Source: Salinicola sp. (GTDB lineage Bacteria > Pseudomonadota > Gammaproteobacteria > Pseudomonadales > Halomonadaceae). Taken from it: a DNA stretch of 32,535 bases. The DNA lies in NCBI GenBank assembly GCA_002695065.1, contig NZNW01000075.1:1-32535 (forward strand), written 5' to 3'. Made by a program: the position numbers and the translations under genes. Positions 8,658-16,995 of this stretch are shown here, piece by piece. The stretch's first letter is position 1, and each line of letters begins with the position of its first letter. The notes under the pieces are model-generated. The model searched no databases. It saw only the letters and a list, made by a program, of their open reading frames with translations, and was not told the DNA's origin.

Positions 8658-9218
8658 TCAAACGGCCTCTGTCAGGCAGCGCCTCAGATACGCCCAGTCG
8701 AATGCCGGGCCCGGATCGGTCTTGCGCAGCGGCGCGATGCGCGCATGACCGGTGATCCGTTCGGTGGAGACTGACGGATAGCTGCCCGCCAGGGCGTGCA
8801 GCGCCTGGGCCAGGGCACGATACTGCGCCTCCCGGTAAGGCACCTCGTCGGCGCCCTCGAGCTCGATGCCGATGGTGAAATCGTTGAGCCCCTCGCGCAG
8901 GCGTTCGCCGTCGTGCCACTGCGACTTGCCGGCATGCCAGGCGCGGCGGTCGAAGGGGACGAACTGCACGCACTCGCCGTCGCGCCGGATCAGCAGATGC
9001 GCCGAGACCCGCAGCGAGGCGATCGCGATGAAGGCGGGGTGGGCCTTCGGGTCCAGGCTGTTGGTGAATAGCCGCTCGATGGCATCGCCACCGAACTCTC
9101 CCGGCGGCAGGCTGATTCCGTGCAGGACCACGGCTGACACTTCCCCCTGCGGCCGCGCGTTGGCGTTGGATGAGACCACCCGCCTGGCCGCGCCGAGCCA
9201 ATGATCGTCGATCGTCAT
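8658..9218 (-). CDS. ampD: 1,6-anhydro-N-acetylmuramyl-L-alanine amidase AmpD
   Basis: AmpD is a cytosolic zinc amidase that removes the peptide from anhydro-muropeptides during cell wall recycling, which indirectly sets AmpR-controlled beta-lactamase expression where present. The 186-residue protein matches the family length. The zinc ligands are visible: His33 in VVLHGIS, His158 in ITGHARIAP and Asp168 in RKTDPGPAF. Glu119 in IGIELEG and Lys166 match the catalytic glutamate and lysine. The ATG at 9218 has AAGGAG eight bases upstream; a longer open frame exists but lacks family homology. Its usual partners nadC and ampE are not in view. It follows the AraC-type gene by 19 bases. Confidence 0.93.
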   Translation of the reverse strand: MTIDDHWLGAARRVVSSNANARPQGEVSAVVLHGISLPPGEFGGDAIERLFTNSLDPKAHPAFIAIASLRVSAHLLIRRDGECVQFVPFDRRAWHAGKSQWHDGERLREGLNDFTIGIELEGADEVPYREAQYRALAQALHALAGSYPSVSTERITGHARIAPLRKTDPGPAFDWAYLRRCLTEAV

Positions 9219-9237
9219 GGTGGAAGCTCCTTCAAGA

Positions 9238-10224
9238 TCATGCCCCCTGCCCGGCCAGTCCCAGCCGCTCGTCTCTGGGGCTGATGCCAAAATGGTGCCG
9301 ATAGGCCGTGGAGAAGTGCGCGCCCGAGGAGAAGCCGTGAGCCAGCGCGATCTCACCCACCGCCTGATCGCTCTCGCGCAGCAGCTTGCGTGCCCGCTGG
9401 AGACGCAGGTTGAGATAGTAGCGGCTGGGCACGGCCTGGAGATGCTTCTTGAACAGGCGCTCCAGCTGCCGCCGGGATATCCCCAGGTGGGCCGAGAGCT
9501 CATGGGTGGTCAACGGCTCTTCGATATTGGCCTCCATCAGCGCCACCGCGTCCACCAGGCTCTGCGGCGCATGCCCCAGGCGTGAACGCAGCGATGTCTG
9601 TTGCGGCTCGTCGGCCATGCGGATCCGCTCGCAGACGAAATGCTCGGAAATCCGCTGCGCCAGGGTCACGCCCTGCTGCTGGCCGATCAGCGTCATCAGC
9701 ATGTCCATTGCCGCCGTCCCCCCGCCGCAGGAGAGCCGGTCGCGGTCGATCTCGAACAGTTGATGAGAAACGTGGATCTTCGGAAACGTGCGCGCGAAGG
9801 CGTCGCCGCTGGCGTAGGGGATCGAGGCCCGATAGCCGTCCATCACGCCCGCCCTGGCGAGCCAGTGGGTGCCGCCGGCGATGCCGCCCAGCGTCACGCC
9901 CCGGCTGGCCAGGCGATGCAGCCAGTGGATCAGCGTCTCGCCACTCTCATCCACGGTGCTCGCGCCATCCGGCGCGGGCGCGCAGACGAACAGCATGTCG
10001 AGATGGCGCGCATCGCTCCCGGCGACGCTCTCCGGCGAGAACGACAGTTCCGCCACGCTCTTCACCGCCCGGCCATCGATGCCGAAGGTGGTGGCGGCGT
10101 AGAGCCTCCGCCCCGCGAGCGTGTTCGCGACGATCAACGGCTCGATGGCGCAAGCCTGGGCCAGCAGGGAGAAGCCCGGCAGCATTACGAACCCCACTCG
10201 GCGTGGGGTGTCGCTGGCATTCAT
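9238..10224 (-). CDS. GlxA-family AraC-type transcriptional regulator
   Basis: A 328-residue regulator with an N-terminal DJ-1/PfpI-like (GATase1) domain, about residues 8-195, and a C-terminal AraC double helix-turn-helix, about 220-320. Recognisable stretches are LGISRRQLERLFKKHL and AHGFSSGAHFSTAYRHHFG. The position that holds a nucleophilic cysteine in DJ-1 enzymes reads GGIAGGTHWLA, with no cysteine, so the domain is probably a ligand sensor. Relatives include Pseudomonas ArgR, GbdR and CdhR, which respond to arginine, betaine or carnitine; the ligand here cannot be told. The ATG at 10224 has only a weak ribosome site. It lies 31 bases after fabV and 19 before ampD on the same strand, so read-through is possible. 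Confidence 0.85.
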   Translation of the reverse strand: MNASDTPRRVGFVMLPGFSLLAQACAIEPLIVANTLAGRRLYAATTFGIDGRAVKSVAELSFSPESVAGSDARHLDMLFVCAPAPDGASTVDESGETLIHWLHRLASRGVTLGGIAGGTHWLARAGVMDGYRASIPYASGDAFARTFPKIHVSHQLFEIDRDRLSCGGGTAAMDMLMTLIGQQQGVTLAQRISEHFVCERIRMADEPQQTSLRSRLGHAPQSLVDAVALMEANIEEPLTTHELSAHLGISRRQLERLFKKHLQAVPSRYYLNLRLQRARKLLRESDQAVGEIALAHGFSSGAHFSTAYRHHFGISPRDERLGLAGQGA

Positions 10225-10255
10225 GCTCGACGGTTCATGCGCTGGTGCGTCGGAA

Positions 10256-11455
10256 TCAGACTTGGACGACGTCGAATTCGACCTTCGGGTCGACGTCGGC
10301 CTCGTAATCCACGTCGTCGCGCTCGAAGCCGAACAGCTTGAGAAACTCGTGCTTGTAGCCGGCGTAATCGGTCAGCGCAAACAGATTGTCGCTGGTCACC
10401 TGCGGCCACAGATCCTTGCACGCCTGCTGGATGTCGTCACGCAGCTCCCAGTCGTCCAGACGCAGGCGCCCGGCCTCATCCACCTCGGGCTCGCCCTCGG
10501 CATAGAGACGCTCGCCGAACAGGCGGTTGAGCTGGTCGATGGTGCCCTCGTGGACGCCCTGCTCCTTCATCACCTTGTAGACCATGGAGATATAGAGCGG
10601 CATGACGGGGATCGCGGCGCTGGCCTGGGTGACCACGGACTTGAGCACCGCCACGTTGGCACTGCCGCCGCTGACCTTGAGGCGTGCGTCGATCTCGCCG
10701 GCGGCGCGATCGAGATCCTCTTTCGCCTTGCCGAGGGCACCGTGCCAGTAGATCGGCCAGGTGATATCGGTGCCGATATAGCTGAACGCCACGGACCTGG
10801 CGCCCGGCGCCAGCACGCCCGCCTTGTCCAGCGCATCCATCCACAACTCCCAGTCCTGGCCGCCCATCACCTCGATGGTATCGGCCACTTCCTGCTCGGT
10901 CGCCGGCTCGACGGATGCCTCGGTAATCGTATCCTTGTTGGTATCGATGGCGGTCGCGGTATAGGTCTCGCCGATCGGCTTGAGACTGGAGCGCTTGAGT
11001 TCTCCGCTATCCGGCAGCTTGCGGACCGGCGAGGCCAGCGAATAGACCACCAGGTCGACCTGGCCCATGTCCTCGCGGATCAGCTCGATCGCCTTGTCGC
11101 GAACCGCGTGGGAAAACGCGTCGCCATTGATCGACTTGCTGTAGAGCCCCTCGGCCTTGGCGAACTTGTCGAAGGCGGCCGAGTTGTACCATCCCGCCGT
11201 GCCGGGCTTGCTCTCGGTCGCCGGCTTCTCGAAGAACACGCCCAGCGTATCGGCGCCGTAGCCGAAAGCCGCGGTGATGCGGGCTGCCAGCCCGTAGCCG
11301 CTGGAGGCACCAATGACGAGCACGTTGCGCGGGCCCGCCTTGTCACCGCTCAGGTTGGCGCGAGTGGTCTCGATCTGTTCGAGTACGTTGCGCTCGCAGC
11401 CGAGCGGATGCGTCGTGGTACAGATGAAACCGCGAACCTTGGGCTTGATGATCAC
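10256..11455 (-). CDS. fabV: Trans-2-enoyl-ACP/CoA reductase FabV
   Basis: FabV is the NADH-dependent enoyl-ACP reductase that completes each fatty-acid elongation cycle. In other bacteria it is intrinsically insensitive to triclosan. The 399-residue protein has the usual length, the cofactor loop GASSGYGLA at about 49-57, and the family-specific catalytic pair Tyr-X8-Lys at Tyr236 and Lys245. It opens with [17 protein letters not shown], a conserved N-terminus. The start is GTG, supported by GAGG about seven bases upstream. The region to 11723 is shared with a divergent gene; a lone TAGAAT -10-like box (minus strand, 11539-11544) has no clear -35 partner. Confidence 0.96.
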   Translation of the reverse strand: MIIKPKVRGFICTTTHPLGCERNVLEQIETTRANLSGDKAGPRNVLVIGASSGYGLAARITAAFGYGADTLGVFFEKPATESKPGTAGWYNSAAFDKFAKAEGLYSKSINGDAFSHAVRDKAIELIREDMGQVDLVVYSLASPVRKLPDSGELKRSSLKPIGETYTATAIDTNKDTITEASVEPATEQEVADTIEVMGGQDWELWMDALDKAGVLAPGARSVAFSYIGTDITWPIYWHGALGKAKEDLDRAAGEIDARLKVSGGSANVAVLKSVVTQASAAIPVMPLYISMVYKVMKEQGVHEGTIDQLNRLFGERLYAEGEPEVDEAGRLRLDDWELRDDIQQACKDLWPQVTSDNLFALTDYAGYKHEFLKLFGFERDDVDYEADVDPKVEFDVVQV

Positions 11456-11723
11456 GTCTAACCTCGTCTTCTACAGCGAAACGGAAGCCCCGGCGAAGCG
11501 TGCCGGGAGGTGGCATTGATCGAATGCTTGCCGAGCGCATTCTAGCAGGGTGGCGAAAGCGGGGGCGAACTCGCTTGAACCTTCACCACCAGGGTCGTGC
11601 CATCCCCGGAGTCCGGCGGCTCGCCTTCCGGCCTTCTGCCGGGCCGGACTTGTCTCTCTCGCCCGGGTATTCGAAGATGGCTCGCCCGCGCGCCGGGCGA
11701 ATCCAGAGAGCGGAGAAAGCCCC

Positions 11724-12128
11724 ATGTCCCACGAACAAGAGATCGAAGAGCTGGTCGTCCGACGTGGCGCGCTCTGGTTGGCGCTGTCGCCATTGTGGCT
11801 CGAGCGGGAGCCGAGGGAGTCCGACTATGCCCGCATGCTCCGCGAGATCGATGCCAGCGAACTGACGCTGCAGCAGCTGGAGTGGGTCTACCGGCTGGAG
11901 ATGTCGCCGGTCATGGCACGCTACCAGCTCTCGATGGCCGGCGAATGGCGGGCCTTCGACGAGACCGAACTGCTGACGCGACTGGTCCGCCACAATCGCA
12001 GGTTGAAGGGGTGGCGCAAGACGACCTGGTCGCTGTTCTCGGGACTGACGACGATGATGAGCCGGCCTCGCTTCAACGAACTGGGCGTGCGAGTCATGGT
12101 CGCGCGTGGCGAGCGCCCGCCGGGCTAA
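11724..12128 (+). CDS. Uncharacterised 134-residue protein
   Basis: A small soluble acidic-to-neutral protein that I do not recognise with confidence. It is Leu/Trp/Arg-rich, apparently all-helical, without a signal peptide or membrane segment. Patterns such as WLALSPLWLE (18-27) and YQLSMAGEWRAFDE (67-80) recall small DUF7079-type proteins, but this is memory of a pattern, not an established match. The ATG at 11724 was chosen because GGAG lies eight bases upstream; a frame extending back to 11550 lacks such support. It is divergent from fabV (268-base shared gap) and convergent with the peroxidase gene, with 24 bases between stops. Confidence 0.75.
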   Translation: MSHEQEIEELVVRRGALWLALSPLWLEREPRESDYARMLREIDASELTLQQLEWVYRLEMSPVMARYQLSMAGEWRAFDETELLTRLVRHNRRLKGWRKTTWSLFSGLTTMMSRPRFNELGVRVMVARGERPPG

Positions 12129-12152
12129 GCGGCGATCTCGCCCGCGCCGGGG

Positions 12153-12647
12153 TCACGCCGAGAACGGCGTATCCAGCGCCTCCTCGATGGCGCTGCGCAG
12201 CGCCCGCGGCGCGACGCGCGGACCGAAGCGCCGTATCACCTGCCCGTCCCGCCCCACCAGGAACTTGGTGAAGTTCCATTTGACCGGTGTGCTACCGAGC
12301 ACCCCGGGCGCTTGGCGGCGTAGATGCACGAACAGCGGGTGCGCCTCGCGCCCATTGACCTTGACCTTCTCCATCAGCGGGAACGTCACCGCATAGCGCC
12401 GCTCGCAGAAGGCGCCGAACCCGGCCGACGATTCCGGCGACTGGCGTCCGAACTGGTTGCAGGGGAACGCCAGCACGGTGAATCCCTGGTCCCGGTACTC
12501 GCGGTAGAGTTTCTCCAGCCCCTCCATTTGCGGCGTGAATCCACAGCGGCTGGCGACATTGACGACCAGCAGCACCTGGCCACGCAGCGCGCGCAGGTTG
12601 AAGGCTTCGCCGGACTGGGTCCGACAATCTTGCGTATATAACGACAT
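12153..12647 (-). CDS. Glutathione peroxidase family thiol peroxidase
   Basis: A 164-residue cysteine-type GPx/BtuE-family peroxidase that reduces hydrogen peroxide and organic or lipid hydroperoxides, often with thioredoxin rather than glutathione in bacteria. The peroxidatic cysteine is Cys35 in NVASRCGFTP. The rest of the catalytic tetrad is visible as Gln65 in FPCNQFG and Trp124-Asn125 in VKWNFTKFL. Cys63 or Cys81 could be the resolving cysteine. There is no signal peptide, so it is probably cytoplasmic. No clear Shine-Dalgarno precedes the ATG at 12647. It lies 103 bases downstream of the NUDIX gene on the same strand. Confidence 0.93.
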   Translation of the reverse strand: MSLYTQDCRTQSGEAFNLRALRGQVLLVVNVASRCGFTPQMEGLEKLYREYRDQGFTVLAFPCNQFGRQSPESSAGFGAFCERRYAVTFPLMEKVKVNGREAHPLFVHLRRQAPGVLGSTPVKWNFTKFLVGRDGQVIRRFGPRVAPRALRSAIEEALDTPFSA

Positions 12648-12750
12648 GGATGAATCGACCCGGGAACGCCAAGTTCAAATCGGTGGGACCCGCGCCAGAA
12701 CCTGCCGACGCGTCGCTCCCGCTCGAAAGAGTGCCACGCCAGCCGCCAGT

Positions 12751-13287
12751 TCACCAGCGATCGAGCGCGATGGCCCTCGCCAGCGCCATGCGCGTGTCCG
12801 GCGTCGCTTTTTCCAGCGCCAACGCCTCTGAAACCGACACCCAGCGCACCGCTGCCACCTCCTCCGGCTGCAGGCGCAGAGGCCCGTCGTAATCCACCCA
12901 GTAGAGGCTGCCGTAGAGGTTCAAGCCGGCCTCGTGGAACACGAACTCACCGCCGGGAACCAGTTCGACACCACCAACACCGAGCTCCTCGAACAGCTCC
13001 CGCCGCGCCGCCGGCAGCGATGCCTCGCCTGCCCCCACCACACCACCGGCGGCCAGGTCGAACCAGCCCGGGTGGGTCTCCTTGATCGGCGTTCGCTCCT
13101 GCACGCAGATCTCGCCCACGGCATTGCGCACGATGATATAGGTCGCCCGGTGCCAGCAGCTCAAGCGTCGCATCATGGCACGTGACGCACTGCCGCAAGG
13201 TCGATTGCGCGGATCGACGAGCTGGACCTGCTCATCGGCGATGACCCGTTTGTGCAATGGGAACGGGCTCATGGGAAACGTGCTCAT
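12751..13287 (-). CDS. NUDIX hydrolase, YfcD-like
   Basis: A 178-residue NUDIX hydrolase. The signature G-X5-E-X7-R-E-X-X-E-E-X-G is complete from Gly82 to Gly103 (GGVVGAGE ... RRELFEELG). The flanking HRATYIIV and AAGGVV pattern matches the YfcD/isopentenyl-diphosphate-isomerase-like branch, whose substrate is not settled. It probably hydrolyses a nucleoside diphosphate derivative. The ATG at 13287 has AGG seven bases upstream; a second ATG at 13272 would trim five residues. It is divergent from aidB, with 163 bases between. Confidence 0.88.
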   Translation of the reverse strand: MSTFPMSPFPLHKRVIADEQVQLVDPRNRPCGSASRAMMRRLSCWHRATYIIVRNAVGEICVQERTPIKETHPGWFDLAAGGVVGAGEASLPAARRELFEELGVGGVELVPGGEFVFHEAGLNLYGSLYWVDYDGPLRLQPEEVAAVRWVSVSEALALEKATPDTRMALARAIALDRW

Positions 13288-13450
13288 GGATGACCTGACG
13301 ACCGAAAACGGGATGGCAGCGTATCACGACTTCCCCCCGAGCTCGGCCCTGGGGTGGGGGACCCGCCGACGGAATGCCGCATTGGTCGAATGCGAAACAC
13401 AGCGATGAAGGTCCGGTTTATGCTCGAATCAGCCATCTCGGAGAGCTCTC

Positions 13451-15109
13451 ATGACCGACTACGCGCCCCGCACCGAACTGACCACGCACTGCGTCGAGAA
13501 TCAGCCTGCCGCAGATCCTGAACGCGACCTGTGGAAAGACGATCGCCCCTTGCGCGAGACGCTGTCGCAGTTCGCGCCGGCCTGGGTCGGCGAACGCCTG
13601 GCGCCGTTGGGCCGGCGTCTGGGCGAGCCCCACATCCAGCGCTGGGGCGAACAGGCCAACCGGTTCCCGCCCCAGCTACACGCTTTCGATCGTCACGGTC
13701 GCCGCCTGGACGAGGTCGACTACCACCCCGCTTACCACGCGCTGATGGCACTCGCGATCGGCGATGGCTGGCACGCCGTCGCCTGGGAACGCGAGCATGA
13801 CGGCGGCCACCAGGCCCATGTCGCCGCGCTCTACCTGCTGACCCAGGCGGAACCAGGCTTCTGCTGCCCGATCACCATGACCCACGCCGCCATGCCGGTG
13901 CTGCGGCAGCTGCCGGAGAGCGAGGGCTGGCAGCACCGGCTGCTGGGTCGCGATTACGATCCCGCCGCCATCCCCGCCGAGCGCAAAAGCACCAACACCT
14001 TCGGCATGGCGATGACCGAGAAGCAGGGTGGCAGCGACGTGCGCCGCAACACCACGCGGGCGCGGCCGGTGACTTCGCCCGGCACCGGCGAGTGGTACCG
14101 GCTCGATGGCCACAAGTGGTTCTGCAGCGCGCCGATGTCGGATGCCTTCCTGACCCTGGCCCAGACCGACGACGGCCTCTCCTGTTTTCTGGCACCGCGA
14201 TTCACCCCGGACGACCGGCGCAACGCCATCGAGATCCAGCGGCTCAAGGACAAGTGCGGCAATCGCGCCAACGCCTCGGCGGAGATCGAGTATGCCGGAG
14301 CCTGGGCGCAACTGGTGGGAGAACCGGGCCGGGGAGTGCCCGCGATACTGGAGATGGTGCAGCAGACACGGCTCGATGCCGCCACCGCACCGGCAGGCAT
14401 GATGCGCCAGGCCGTCAACGAAGTTTGGCACCACGTGAAGGGACGCCGGGTATTCGACCGGCGGCTGGCCGATCAACCGCTGATGCAGCGCGTTGTCGCC
14501 GACCTCGAGATCGAAACCGAGGCCAGCCTGATGCTGGCGATGCGAGGGGCGCGCGCCATGGACCGTTCCCGGAGCGACGAGCATGAAGCCGCGCTGGCAA
14601 GACTGCTCCCGGCGCTGGGCAAGTTCTGGCACAACAAGCGCGGCCCGGCGTTCATGGCCGAGGCGATGGAGTGTCTCGGGGGAATCGGTTACGTCGAGGA
14701 GACGCCACTGGCCCGGCTCTATCGCGAGGCACCGGTCAATTCGATCTGGGAAGGCTCGGGCAACGTCATCTGCCTGGACGTGCTGAGGATCATGGAGCGC
14801 CACCCGGCCAGCATCGCCGCGTTGCGCCAAGAACTGGGCCTGGCCCGGGGCCATCATGCGGCCTTCGATGCCGCCATCGACTCGCTCGACGAGCGTCTGG
14901 CGGCCGGCCCCGAGCAGTTGCAGGCCGAGGCGCGCTGGCTAGCCCAATGCATGGCCCAGACGCTGCAGGCCGCGCTACTGATTCGCCACGCGCCCCACGC
15001 CATCGCCGACACCTTCTGTGCCACCCGGCTGGCCAATGCCTCGCCGATCTTCGGCGTTCTCCCAGCCGACGCGCCGCTGGCTGCGATTCTCGAGCGCCTG
15101 GAGGCGTAG
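13451..15109 (+). CDS. aidB: AidB-type acyl-CoA dehydrogenase family flavoprotein
   Basis: A 552-residue protein that resembles E. coli AidB along its whole length, including CPITMTHAA, MAMTEKQGGSDVRRNTTRA, the LKDKCGNRANAS region, and REAPVNSIWEGSGN with the conserved glutamate at residue 434. AidB is a FAD-binding, DNA-associated member of the acyl-CoA dehydrogenase superfamily. In E. coli it belongs to the Ada adaptive response to alkylation and shows weak isovaleryl-CoA dehydrogenase activity. No ada or alkB lies nearby and no Ada box was recognised. The ATG at 13451 has GGAG seven bases upstream. It converges on the lysE-type gene with 23 bases between stops. Confidence 0.93.
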   Translation: MTDYAPRTELTTHCVENQPAADPERDLWKDDRPLRETLSQFAPAWVGERLAPLGRRLGEPHIQRWGEQANRFPPQLHAFDRHGRRLDEVDYHPAYHALMALAIGDGWHAVAWEREHDGGHQAHVAALYLLTQAEPGFCCPITMTHAAMPVLRQLPESEGWQHRLLGRDYDPAAIPAERKSTNTFGMAMTEKQGGSDVRRNTTRARPVTSPGTGEWYRLDGHKWFCSAPMSDAFLTLAQTDDGLSCFLAPRFTPDDRRNAIEIQRLKDKCGNRANASAEIEYAGAWAQLVGEPGRGVPAILEMVQQTRLDAATAPAGMMRQAVNEVWHHVKGRRVFDRRLADQPLMQRVVADLEIETEASLMLAMRGARAMDRSRSDEHEAALARLLPALGKFWHNKRGPAFMAEAMECLGGIGYVEETPLARLYREAPVNSIWEGSGNVICLDVLRIMERHPASIAALRQELGLARGHHAAFDAAIDSLDERLAAGPEQLQAEARWLAQCMAQTLQAALLIRHAPHAIADTFCATRLANASPIFGVLPADAPLAAILERLEA

Positions 15110-15132
15110 ACCTGACCAGAAGGCCGCGGCGC

Positions 15133-15741
15133 TCAGCCCAGCGCCACCCGGGCCGCCAGTCCGAGCAGGACAAGGCCCGTCAGCCGATGGATCCACGCCG
15201 CGTGTCGCTGCAACCACGGCAGCACGCGGGAATGCGACAGCAGCAGTGCCACCAGCACGTACCAGCCGCCATCCACCAGGGTCGCGGTCGCGACGATCAA
15301 CCAACGGCCCGTCGCGCTCAGGTCGGCGCTGACGAACTGGCTCAACAAGGCGACGAAGAACACGATCAACTTGGGGTTGCCCAGCGCCACCAGCAGGCCA
15401 TCGCGCATGGCGCGACGCCAATCGCTGCTTCGGCGAGCCACGCTGAAACCACCGCTGCCGCTGGCCCGCAGCGCCTGGATTCCCAGCCACGCCAGATAGC
15501 ACGCGCCACCCCAGGTCACCAGCCGGTAGAGCCACGGCTGATGAACGATGACCGCCGCCAGCCCCAGCACCGTCAACCCGGCGTACAGACCGACACCCAA
15601 CGCATGGGTGACGCCAGCGATTACCCCACACCTGCGCCCGCCCCCCAGTGTGTTCTGCATTACCATGGCCAGGCTGGGGCCGGGCGACATGGCACCGAGG
15701 GCGCAGATCGCCAGAAGAGACAACCAGAGTTGCAACGACAC
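15133..15741 (-). CDS. LysE/RhtB family amino acid exporter
   Basis: A 202-residue inner-membrane protein with about six hydrophobic segments and the family hallmark GAMSPGPSLAMV at residues 16-27. GNPKLIVFFVALLSQFV (about 121-137) is also typical. LysE/RhtB proteins export amino acids such as lysine, threonine or homoserine lactone by proton exchange; the substrate cannot be read from sequence. The start is GTG, with AGGA about eight bases upstream. A TATAGT -10-like box lies on the minus strand at 15781-15786, without a convincing -35. Confidence 0.92.
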   Translation of the reverse strand: MSLQLWLSLLAICALGAMSPGPSLAMVMQNTLGGGRRCGVIAGVTHALGVGLYAGLTVLGLAAVIVHQPWLYRLVTWGGACYLAWLGIQALRASGSGGFSVARRSSDWRRAMRDGLLVALGNPKLIVFFVALLSQFVSADLSATGRWLIVATATLVDGGWYVLVALLLSHSRVLPWLQRHAAWIHRLTGLVLLGLAARVALG

Positions 15742-15916
15742 GTCGACTTCCTGTTTTCCACCCTAGATATTCGTCCGCCGACTATACCGGACGATCGTGG
15801 CAAGAACCGCCTGTCGGGGGCGAATCCGCGGGTCCAGGATAATTGCGGCAGCGCGGGCACTTCACAACGACTACGCTGTCATACGCACTCAGGCCCATCC
15901 ATCAGGGAGATGAAAC

Positions 15917-16240
15917 ATGAGCCTATTCAAGCGTGAAGACCAGCAAGCCCGCACCGATCGCATTCGCGACGATCTGCACGACATCGGCGAACAGGGACAG
16001 GCGCTCGGGCGTGACCTCAGAGACGATGCGCAGGACGCGATCGAGGAGGCACGAATGAAAAGCGAGGAGCAGTACTCCCGCATGGCTGCCGACGCGCGTC
16101 GCCGCAATCGTCGCTTCAAGCGCTCCGCCAATCAGTCTCTCAACGACTGCGACCGCTATGTTCGCGACCATCCATGGTCCAGCATCGGTGTCGCCACGCT
16201 GGCCGGCGCCGTGATCGGCCTGTTGATCAGTCGCCGCTAG
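15917..16240 (+). CDS. DUF883 / ElaB-YqjD-type membrane-anchored protein
   Basis: A 107-residue protein with a long charged, helical N-terminal part (about residues 5-80) and a single C-terminal membrane segment, about 84-104, ending in LLISRR. DHPWSSIGVATLAGAVIG just before the end is the DUF883 signature. E. coli ElaB and YqjD of this family are tail-anchored, stationary-phase proteins that bind ribosomes or protect against stress; a similar role is inferred. The ATG at 15917 has GGGAG about eight bases upstream. A terminator hairpin follows nine bases past the stop. Confidence 0.9.
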   Translation: MSLFKREDQQARTDRIRDDLHDIGEQGQALGRDLRDDAQDAIEEARMKSEEQYSRMAADARRRNRRFKRSANQSLNDCDRYVRDHPWSSIGVATLAGAVIGLLISRR

Positions 16241-16248
16241 CGCATGGC

Positions 16249-16271
16249 AACGCCCCGTCCCGCGGGGCGTT
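16249..16271 (+). terminator. Intrinsic terminator after the DUF883 gene
   Basis: Arms AACGCCCC (16249-16256) and GGGGCGTT (16264-16271) form an eight-pair stem, extendable by one pair. The 3' side runs into T residues and a second T-tract at 16280-16284. Confidence 0.75.
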
Positions 16272-16285
16272 TCCAGATCTTTTTC

Positions 16286-16311
16286 AGCTAAACCATATTA
16301 GCTAAACCATA
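16286..16311 (+). repeat. Two tandem copies of a 12-base motif
   Basis: AGCTAAACCATA occurs at 16286-16297 and again at 16300-16311, with a 14-base period, about 100 bases upstream of the AhpD-like gene. A short inverted repeat, AACGA-TAG-TCGTT, follows at 16366-16378. The layout is compatible with regulator half-sites but no known factor was recognised. Confidence 0.5.
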
Positions 16312-16411
16312 GTTTCAACCTTTAACCGTCATTGAACTTTCTAATCGAAGCTGTGGACGTTTGAGAACGATAGTCGTTTAATCGCATGACACCTGAATTC
16401 AGGAGACTGAG

Positions 16412-16822
16412 ATGAACGCAGACAAGTGGCAAACGATCGATGTCAAGCACATCGACAAATCCGCAAGGTCGCTGCACGCCTGTTCGCTGGACCCCTCCAT
16501 TCGCTGCCTGGCCGAATTGCGCGCCTCGCAGATCAACGGCTGCCTGAGCTGCACGCATTTTCGCCGCGAGCAGGCCGAGGCGCTGGGCATCTCCCCCAGC
16601 AAGCTGATGGCATTGACCGCCTGGGCTGAATCCGACGAGTTCGACGAGCGAGAGAAAGCGGCACTGGCATGGTGTGAGTCCTTCACCCATTTCCGCCCCG
16701 CCAATCCGACGACTCGCAAGCTGGCGTTGAACGCGTTTTCACCGCGGGAACTGGCGGATCTGACCATGGCGATCGAAATGACCAGCGCCTTGAGCCGCGC
16801 CTCGCGCCGCGCCGCGGTCTAG
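16412..16822 (+). CDS. Carboxymuconolactone decarboxylase / AhpD-like protein
   Basis: A 136-residue member of the CMD/AhpD superfamily, small helical proteins that often act as alkylhydroperoxidase-like thiol reductases. The redox motif region reads QINGCLSCTHFRREQA, with Cys44 and Cys47 in C-X2-C. In typical members a histidine follows four residues after the second cysteine. Here that place is Arg51, while a histidine sits at 49, so proton relay may differ. The ATG at 16412 has AGGAGA upstream. It appears monocistronic, with a hairpin terminator after it. Confidence 0.88.
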   Translation: MNADKWQTIDVKHIDKSARSLHACSLDPSIRCLAELRASQINGCLSCTHFRREQAEALGISPSKLMALTAWAESDEFDEREKAALAWCESFTHFRPANPTTRKLALNAFSPRELADLTMAIEMTSALSRASRRAAV

Positions 16823-16849
16823 CCAGGACTCGACACTGGGTTCATCTCG

Positions 16850-16878
16850 ACCCGCCCTCGTCATCGACGGGGGCGGGT
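16850..16878 (+). terminator. Hairpin terminator between convergent genes
   Basis: A 13-pair stem (one T-G pair) with a three-base loop, arms at 16850-16862 and 16866-16878, lies between the AhpD-like gene and the converging Crp/Fnr gene. It has no strong T-tract on either side. It may act on both strands. Confidence 0.6.
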
Positions 16879-16995
16879 TCTCCGCGTCTGAGGGTTACCC
16901 ACCAGCGCTTGCCTCTCCCCCTCGGCAAGCCAGCGGGGATCGATCCGCAGCCTCATCCCGCTCAAGGCCGGATCACGGGTGGAGCCATCCCGCGC

